Below are positions 5,925 through 10,430 of a DNA stretch of 10,430 nucleotides, one piece after another. The position numbers and the translations under genes were made by a program. The notes under the pieces are model-generated. The model saw only the letters and a list, made by a program, of their open reading frames with translations, did no database searches and was not told where the DNA came from. The stretch's first letter is position 1. Every line of letters starts with the position of its first letter. This stretch comes from an uncultured Flammeovirgaceae bacterium (GTDB lineage: Bacteria; Bacteroidota; Bacteroidia; Cytophagales; Cyclobacteriaceae): positions 1-10,430 of the forward strand of contig CAMPJM010000103.1 of NCBI GenBank assembly GCA_946886805.1, in the 5' to 3' direction.

Positions 5925-6542
5925 TTAATGGGTAAAGAATGATATAATACCTGTGAGAATTAGTACGGCACCTGAAATAAGACCTGCATTGTGCTCCAGT
6001 TTGTGCCAATTGAATTTGTGCAGACCCTTTTGCGCCATAGCTACCCAAAAGGTGATGCCAGCGACAGATACTATTGTGTACAACAGCCCTATAGTTAGAA
6101 TTATTGGCCAACCATAGGTTCCGGCCATTATAAATAAAGCTTCAATTTCGAGACAGGGCGAAAGGAACATCATAAAAAGGAGAAGTGCGATGACTTGTCC
6201 CGAGCCAGCTTTTTCCAATTTTTGCTTTTCAGCGATATTAAAATGATGGTGTCGGTGGTGTTGGATAATGAAGTATATACCCAATGATACCAGCAAGGCC
6301 GGTATTATCCAACGGGTATAGCTATTGAGATTTTCTGCCAACGAAAGACTAAACAATCCTAAAAATACTCCCAATAGGAAGGTGCTTAACGAATGTGCCA
6401 AAGCTGCCCATAAGGCAATGCGAATAGTCTTGCCCGAAGACCACAGGTATTTCTCTTTAAGCGCCAGTACCGGAAGCCAATGGCTTGGGATGAGCCCATG
6501 GAGGAGACTTAACATAATAGTTCCGACAAATAAGGTGGTCAT
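5925..6542 (-). CDS. NicO/RcnA-like metal transporter membrane protein
   Basis: This 205-residue protein has about six hydrophobic helices. The first contains HGLIPSH (15-21), of the H-x3-P-x-H form seen in RcnA-type nickel/cobalt exporters (HALEPGH), and the second has AHS (49-51), like the SHT of RcnA. A His-rich cytoplasmic loop HHRHHH (95-100) follows helix 3, again as in RcnA. SPC (128-130) corresponds to the later Pro-Cys motif. It is shorter than E. coli RcnA and its metal is not fixed by sequence; lying in one operon with a ZntA-type pump, it may move zinc, cobalt or nickel. It has its own promoter and operator candidates upstream, separate from the regulator gene. Annotation as a HupE/UreJ-like or sulfite-exporter-like protein is an alternative, judged less likely because of the histidine motifs. 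Confidence 0.75.
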   Translation of the reverse strand: MTTLFVGTIMLSLLHGLIPSHWLPVLALKEKYLWSSGKTIRIALWAALAHSLSTFLLGVFLGLFSLSLAENLNSYTRWIIPALLVSLGIYFIIQHHRHHHFNIAEKQKLEKAGSGQVIALLLFMMFLSPCLEIEALFIMAGTYGWPIILTIGLLYTIVSVAGITFWVAMAQKGLHKFNWHKLEHNAGLISGAVLILTGIISFFTH

Positions 6543-6575
6543 AAGTGAATTTAGTACAGTTAAGTATTTATATCA

Positions 6576-6583
6576 CAAATTTA
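6576..6583 (-). promoter_or_regulatory. Promoter -7 element TAAATTTG for the NicO-ZntA operon
   Basis: Read on the minus strand, TAAATTTG matches the Bacteroidota -7 consensus TAnnTTTG exactly and sits 34 bases before the NicO start. The upstream element at 19 bases is only a weak TTC. It lies in the 69-base gap after the regulator gene, giving the export genes their own start. Confidence 0.6.
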
Positions 6584-6594
6584 CCACTAATACC

Positions 6595-6613
6595 AATGCA
6601 CAGGAATTGCATT
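6595..6613. promoter_or_regulatory. Operator candidate AATGCA-N7-TGCATT
   Basis: This perfect 19-bp dyad overlaps the stop codon of the Fur-family gene and covers the -33 region of the export promoter. Size and placement fit a binding site of a dimeric Fur/Zur-type regulator that blocks RNA polymerase. It was not found upstream of the regulator gene itself, where only an AATGC half-site (7048-7052) is seen. That the neighbouring regulator binds it is an inference. Confidence 0.55.
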
Positions 6614-7025
6614 AACTACATTTATTGCAAATGCCTTTTACTACCAGGTTGGCTTCTTCGGAACGAAATTTTTCGGGCAAGCTGATTTCAGGAATCTTAT
6701 ATTTGGGCAGGCAAAAAGTTTCGGAACATACTCTACAGTGAAAATGGACATGAAGGTCTCTGGCGATATCACATTCACAATCTTCTTCACACAACGCATA
6801 TTTCGGTGCACCGGTACCATCATCTATGCTATGAACAAGCCCCTTTTCCTGGAAAGTCTTTAAAGTGCGGTAAAGTGTAACCCTATCAGATTTTTCAAAA
6901 GACTTCTCGACCTCAGTAAGGCTTATAGCAGCATCCTGACTTGCTAAAACTTCCATTACCAAAAGCCTCATGGCTGTTGGGCGAATATTTTTCTCGTTAA
7001 GTCTTGTTTCAAATTCTTTGACCAT
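6612..7025 (-). CDS. Fur-family metal-responsive transcriptional regulator (Zur-like)
   Basis: This 137-residue cytoplasmic DNA-binding repressor is of usual Fur length. Residues 1-70 form the winged helix, with the recognition region SDRVTLYRTLKTFQEKGLV (46-64). The metal-binding dimerisation half has HVHFHC (92-97) and two CxxC pairs, Cys97/Cys100 and Cys133/Cys136, the structural zinc site. Extra cysteines occur at 79, 83, 85 and 105; the CxxxCxC cluster just before the histidine motif is a possible sensor site. The gene is upstream of and in line with a NicO-like transporter and a ZntA-like exporter, so it probably controls metal export. Zur is the first guess because of its neighbours; Fur, PerR or a dedicated export regulator are not excluded. 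The ATG at 7025 gives the usual N-terminus. Confidence 0.88.
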   Translation of the reverse strand: MVKEFETRLNEKNIRPTAMRLLVMEVLASQDAAISLTEVEKSFEKSDRVTLYRTLKTFQEKGLVHSIDDGTGAPKYALCEEDCECDIARDLHVHFHCRVCSETFCLPKYKIPEISLPEKFRSEEANLVVKGICNKCS

Positions 7026-7164
7026 AGTTCAGTGGCTTTTTAAGTCAATGCTGATGTGTTCTGTATACAAGTTATTGAAAAATATTTTTAATCCGTCGAT
7101 TCATTTGTAGGGCTACCCTCAACGCTGCCTCTTGCTCCCTTTTTTTATTCTTCACCCTACCGCA

Positions 7165-7198
7165 TAAAAAAAGCCTCTTATTTCTAAGAAGCTTTTTT
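7165..7198. terminator. Bidirectional Rho-independent terminator
   Basis: A 10-bp stem (AAGCCTCTTA / TAAGAAGCTT, one G-T wobble) closes on a four-base loop, with an A-run on the left and a T-run on the right, so it works in both directions. It lies about 20 bases after the rpmE2 stop and cuts read-through from rpmE2 into the metal regulator gene. Confidence 0.88.
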
Positions 7199-7218
7199 AT
7201 AATGCCTATAAATAAATT

Positions 7219-7461
7219 TTATTTCTTTTTGTATCGCTGATTAAATTTCTCAACTCTACCGGCTGTATCCACAAAAATGTTTTTACCGGTATAAAATGGG
7301 TGAGAAGCTGAACTTACTTCAACTTTTATAAGAGGGTAGCTTTTACCATCTATATCAATAGAATCTTCAGAATTCATAGTCGATTTAGTGATAAATTTGT
7401 AATCACTGGAAGTATCCTGAAATACAACTTCTCTATATTCTGGGTGAATTCCTTTTTTCAT
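7219..7461 (-). CDS. rpmE2: 50S ribosomal protein L31 type B
   Basis: This is an 80-residue component of the large ribosomal subunit. The start ([19 protein letters not shown]), the SHPFYTG segment (53-59) and the basic end ([12 protein letters not shown]) are characteristic of type B L31. The protein has no cysteine, so it lacks the CxxC zinc site of type A and works without zinc. In Bacteroidota this form is commonly the housekeeping L31. It is a single-gene unit with a clear promoter and a strong terminator. The zinc-related genes downstream make zinc-controlled expression conceivable, but no copy of the AATGCA-N7-TGCATT dyad lies in its promoter. Confidence 0.96.
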   Translation of the reverse strand: MKKGIHPEYREVVFQDTSSDYKFITKSTMNSEDSIDIDGKSYPLIKVEVSSASHPFYTGKNIFVDTAGRVEKFNQRYKKK

Positions 7462-7508
7462 AACATTTATATATTTACTAATTTTTTATATTCTCGGCTA
7501 AAGAGGGA

Positions 7509-7539
7509 CAAAATTAAGCAAATTTTTCATTATCACAAA
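7509..7539 (-). promoter_or_regulatory. rpmE2: Promoter of rpmE2 (TTTG-N19-TAATTTTG)
   Basis: On the minus strand TTTG (7536-7539) is followed after exactly 19 bases by TAATTTTG (7509-7516), a full match to the Bacteroidota housekeeping promoter. It predicts transcription starting near 7502 and a leader of about 40 AT-rich bases with no Shine-Dalgarno sequence. Confidence 0.8.
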
Positions 7540-7590
7540 GTACAAATGCAAAACTTTAAAACAATAAATAAAAACGCTGCTTAACAATTT

Positions 7591-9252
7591 TTAATTCTTT
7601 AATAACTTGATATTCTTTCTTATCCCTGAATCCGTTTCCACCATAATAATATAAAAACCCGCCGGCAAGCCATGTGTTACAATTTTAATAGTATCTGTAT
7701 CAGAAAATGAGCCATTATAGACAAGCTTGCCCAATAAACTCCACATAAAAACAGAAGCAATACCGGATTTATTCTCCGTTTCTATATTTAATTCACCTGA
7801 AAACGGGTTTGGATAAATTTTGAAAAGTTCCCTTTCCTGGTCTAAAGTATGAATCCTTACTTTTAAAGGATTTTCTTGATTCATTGCATGCAATTCGGGA
7901 ATATTTATATTCGGATCAGGAGCCGAAAAATAATTTGTCCTTGTTAACTTAAACTCTGCTGGCCGGCCGTCAAGTCGAATGTCTGTATTGGGAATTGGTG
8001 TTTTTATCCAAATTCCGCTCGCTCCAATGGCAAAATCGTCGCCTGTACACTGAGGATCTTCGGGAAATCTATCATCAAGGTAATAGTTTGATTCCAAAAG
8101 AGAAGTGGCGGAAGTATTAAATTGATGCTCTATGTACATGGTACCCTGCTCACCGGAAACTAATTCCCAGTCAATTTTCCCTTCTTTCAAATTATCCGGA
8201 GTTCCATCAATAATTACCGCACTTGGATTATTGCTGTTGGTGTATTCCATTCCTTCTGCCAAAGTGCTGTAATCGTAAAAATCCATGATACTCTGTATCG
8301 GATGCACCCGCAACCAGGTATTTATCACCTCCTTTTGTTGGTAAAATATATGTTCCCTCTGAGTGAGCGGACCGCTATTTGCGCCCATATAAGATCTAAT
8401 TGCCCGAATAGGGCCAGACTTATTCACAATAAATGCTCCTTCGCCAATAGAAAATGTGCCCTCATGCCTTTCACAGACATCAGGTGCAAAGAGAACCTTG
8501 TGCCTATCTAAAATATTTACGCCGCTGGACAAACCAGCCAAAATTCTTATTTCATCCTTGATCCATCGTTCCGAAAATCCCATTTTATAAAAAGGAGTAG
8601 AAACAGTGCTTTGCTCAGGATTTGGTCCCCGTTCATTGGCATAGGTATTTTTATAGCCGCCAGATTTCAGGATAAATTCATAATTAACATAAGACTGGGT
8701 TGGTTTTGCTGGCGGTTTTTGCTCTTTTCTTTTTAAAAACAAGTAAACAAAGGCTTGACTGTCGTCGATAGGATCAACTATAGAAATTTCCATCCCCGAT
8801 TCTTTAATAACCCCTTCCGGGGAACTATTTTCAGGTTCTGGGTAAGCAGCATCTTGAACCATAAAAACCAGCTCATCATTTTGATCAAAAGAAGGGTCGC
8901 TATCCGTTCCTGTAAATGTATTTTCATCAGTGTAGGTTAGCAACTTAAGGTTATCCAGGCTCGAGCACCATTCATCATTGATGCATTCCCTCGGATTGAT
9001 CTTTCCATATATTTTATTTGCTGAGACCGAGTCCTTTTCATCAATTTGAAAAGGTATAATCTTCCAACCTTGCTCATCATTATATTGATAAGCAACAATA
9101 TGGTTTATCTCTTTCCCAACAAATTGCGATAATTGCGACCCGCTCAATACTATGGCGTCGGAAGCACGCCGGGGAAATAAATTCTGACCCTCCCCAATCT
9201 TGGGAAATAAAAAAAACAGAAATACAACTGTGTAAAAAACTCTAAAAATCAT
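7591..9252 (-). CDS. Secreted protein with type IX secretion sorting domain, function unknown
   Basis: The 553 residues begin with a signal peptide (hydrophobic core about 5-17, likely cleavage after GEGQ near residue 23) and end in a type A T9SS sorting domain (about 477-553). That domain opens with FKIYPNPF, continues with the usual LLGKLVYNG, LPAGFYIIMVET and a basic KNIKLLKN tail. It is therefore predicted to cross the outer membrane by the gliding-associated secretion system and be released or anchored. The body (about 24-470) is not a family I can name. It has a beta-rich composition and a DQNDELVFMVQDA segment (123-135) of a kind seen in other uncharacterised exported proteins, plus scattered cysteines (90, 96 and later) that could form disulfides. 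No catalytic motif is recognised. It is monocistronic and divergent from the flippase gene. Confidence 0.9.
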   Translation of the reverse strand: MIFRVFYTVVFLFFLFPKIGEGQNLFPRRASDAIVLSGSQLSQFVGKEINHIVAYQYNDEQGWKIIPFQIDEKDSVSANKIYGKINPRECINDEWCSSLDNLKLLTYTDENTFTGTDSDPSFDQNDELVFMVQDAAYPEPENSSPEGVIKESGMEISIVDPIDDSQAFVYLFLKRKEQKPPAKPTQSYVNYEFILKSGGYKNTYANERGPNPEQSTVSTPFYKMGFSERWIKDEIRILAGLSSGVNILDRHKVLFAPDVCERHEGTFSIGEGAFIVNKSGPIRAIRSYMGANSGPLTQREHIFYQQKEVINTWLRVHPIQSIMDFYDYSTLAEGMEYTNSNNPSAVIIDGTPDNLKEGKIDWELVSGEQGTMYIEHQFNTSATSLLESNYYLDDRFPEDPQCTGDDFAIGASGIWIKTPIPNTDIRLDGRPAEFKLTRTNYFSAPDPNINIPELHAMNQENPLKVRIHTLDQERELFKIYPNPFSGELNIETENKSGIASVFMWSLLGKLVYNGSFSDTDTIKIVTHGLPAGFYIIMVETDSGIRKNIKLLKN

Positions 9253-9477
9253 AACCTATAATAGCTCCTTTTCAATCGGAACAAAAAATCATTCCTTCAA
9301 ATATAACAACAATTCTTATTAAAAATTTACCTTTAAAAACTGCTATGGGCTTAAAGGCACAGATTCCGGAATAAACATTTTACCATTTGAAAAAAATCCA
9401 ATTAATTCTATTAATATGCACTTTTAATTATATTTGCTATCATCTCCTACCCTGTACTTTACGTGATCGGTAAAACA
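9253..9477. promoter_or_regulatory. Divergent promoter region between the T9SS cargo and flippase genes
   Basis: The 225 bases hold no gene. Each strand carries TATATTTG, a full match to the Bacteroidota -7 consensus: 9298-9305 on the minus strand, 46 bases before the secreted protein start, and 9429-9436 on the plus strand, 41 bases before the flippase start. Upstream -33 elements are weak in both. A purine-rich AAAAGGAG lies on the minus strand 12 bases or more before the secreted protein ATG, rather far for a ribosome binding site. Confidence 0.6.
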
Positions 9478-10430
9478 ATGATTAACAAAAAAAGAATAAA
9501 AAATATAATTTTGAAGCTCAGGGACAGGGACCTTTCAGAATTATTAAAAGGAAGTTCAACAATTATTCTTTTCCGCCTTTTCGGTTTTGCAATCAGCTAC
9601 TTGCTGGTTTTCATGATAACGAAAAATCTTGGTGCGGAAGCGATGGGTACCTACTCCATTGTAACAACGGTGCTGCTGATAGGCAGTATCATTGGGAATT
9701 ACGGTTTTGACACCACACTGATCAGGTTTATTGCAGAATACATTGGGAAAGGGCATTGGAAAGCTGCAAAGGAAATATATTTTAGGGTGTTAAAACTACT
9801 GGTGCCCCTGAATATAGCCATAAGTGTAATTTTATTTATAGGAGCTCCTTTTATAGCCGAACATATTTTTAATAACATAGGCATTTCGCTCCATATCCGA
9901 ATTATATCTTTGGTATTTATTCCTTTTGTTTTACATAAAATCAACATTCAGGCTTTAAGAGCTTTCAAGAAGGTAATAAATTTTGCTTTCTATCAAAACG
10001 TGTCTCTATTTCTTTTTGCGGCCATTTTTTTAGGTGTTGTTATCATTTTTTTTAAAGCCGATGACACCACACCCATTTGGGCATATGCTGTGGGAGCAAT
10101 ATTAACGGCAGCTTTAAGTCAATTTAGCATACACAAAATTTTAAAAAGCAGACCCAAAAATGAGAATGCTGAAGCACAAGCAAAGCTGGTTCCAAATTCG
10201 CAGCTTTGGAGTATTTCCGGGGCACTTATGCTGGGAACCTCCATGGTACAAATCACGAACTGGTCCGATACTTTTATATTAGGTATTATGGATTCCGCCG
10301 AAAATGTAGGGATCTATAATGTTGCTTTGAGAATTGCCAATTTGACCAGCTTATCATTATTGGCTTTTACTTCCATGTCTGCTCCAAAATTTGCCGAACT
10401 TTATAGCAACAATGATTTAAAAGGCTTAAG
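9478..10430 (+). CDS. Wzx-like polysaccharide flippase (MATE/PST superfamily), N-terminal part
   Basis: The frame is open from the ATG at 9478 to the right edge (317 codons), so the 3' end is outside the window. It encodes an inner-membrane carrier of the type that flips lipid-linked oligosaccharides to the periplasmic face for cell-surface polysaccharide synthesis. About eight hydrophobic helices are visible. Typical landmarks are FRLFGFAISYLLVFMITKNL with GAEAMGTYSIV near the N-terminus, NYGFDTTLIRFIAEY, and the later WSDTFILGIMDSAENVGIYN followed by VALRIA, which matches the 'D..ilG.....e.vGiY..a.ria' block at the start of the second half of such proteins. Wzx proteins are usually 420-500 residues. 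The carried substrate cannot be told from sequence. There is no Shine-Dalgarno sequence before the ATG, as is common in this phylum. Confidence 0.9.
   Translation, partial: MINKKRIKNIILKLRDRDLSELLKGSSTIILFRLFGFAISYLLVFMITKNLGAEAMGTYSIVTTVLLIGSIIGNYGFDTTLIRFIAEYIGKGHWKAAKEIYFRVLKLLVPLNIAISVILFIGAPFIAEHIFNNIGISLHIRIISLVFIPFVLHKINIQALRAFKKVINFAFYQNVSLFLFAAIFLGVVIIFFKADDTTPIWAYAVGAILTAALSQFSIHKILKSRPKNENAEAQAKLVPNSQLWSISGALMLGTSMVQITNWSDTFILGIMDSAENVGIYNVALRIANLTSLSLLAFTSMSAPKFAELYSNNDLKGL

Noticed and set aside
5881..6111. 76-codon minus-strand frame overlapping the 3' end of the NicO-like gene and running into the ATPase start
   Set aside because: Its composition is that of an out-of-frame reading of the transporter gene. 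The transporter frame continues intact to its own stop at 5925.
7130..7164. Poly-T stretch and GTAGG/CTACC words upstream of the Fur-family gene as promoter or operator
   Set aside because: No full TAnnTTTG element at proper spacing and no long dyad were found. The promoter of this gene remains unlocated.
9556..9947. Two minus-strand open frames in the flippase region
   Set aside because: The plus strand holds an uninterrupted flippase frame to the window edge with strong family landmarks.
1..10430. CRISPR array, tRNA, rRNA, riboswitch or intact insertion sequence
   Set aside because: No spaced direct repeats, cloverleaf, conserved RNA core or transposase frame was seen on either strand.

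Overview
The window looks like a chromosomal segment of a member of the Bacteroidota, most likely a marine or soil flavobacterium. The evidence is AT-rich DNA, a secreted protein ending in a type A type IX secretion (T9SS) sorting domain, a cysteine-free type B ribosomal protein L31, and several promoters of the Bacteroidota form (TAnnTTTG, in the best case preceded by TTTG at 19 bases). No taxonomic marker gene is present, so the placement is an inference.

Left part (1-1800): the 3' end of a K+-dependent-type Na+/Ca2+ antiporter is followed one base later by a small four-helix membrane protein. These converge, with two bases between stop codons, on sdaAA, the iron-sulfur alpha subunit of L-serine dehydratase, on the minus strand. 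No beta subunit lies beside it.

Accessory-looking island (1801-3863): a 296-base intergenic stretch carries four perfect inverted repeats. The last has 16-bp arms and ends directly against the ATG of an AAA-type ATPase of the COG1373/DUF4143 kind, which has a PD-(D/E)XK-like C-terminus. Downstream are two overlapping, decayed reading frames that look like a small accessory protein plus MNT-type nucleotidyltransferase pair, a toxin-antitoxin or defence-like module. The first is broken by a frameshift, the second by an in-frame stop and truncation. About 260 bases of apparently non-coding DNA with a 19-bp palindrome follow.

Metal homeostasis block (3864-7025, all minus strand): a Fur-family regulator, a NicO/RcnA-like membrane protein and a ZntA-like P1B-2 zinc/cadmium/lead-exporting ATPase. 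A palindrome (AATGCA-N7-TGCATT) sits between the regulator and the transporter and overlaps the upstream half of a good promoter, suggesting that the regulator controls the two export genes from that site. Just upstream of the block lies rpmE2, the zinc-free L31, separated by a strong bidirectional terminator.

Right part (7591-10430): a secreted T9SS cargo of unknown function is transcribed divergently from a Wzx/MATE-like polysaccharide flippase that runs off the right edge. No rRNA, tRNA, CRISPR array or intact insertion sequence was seen. The most unusual parts are the palindrome-rich ATPase upstream region, the decayed nucleotidyltransferase pair, and the Fur-like regulator paired with exporters.
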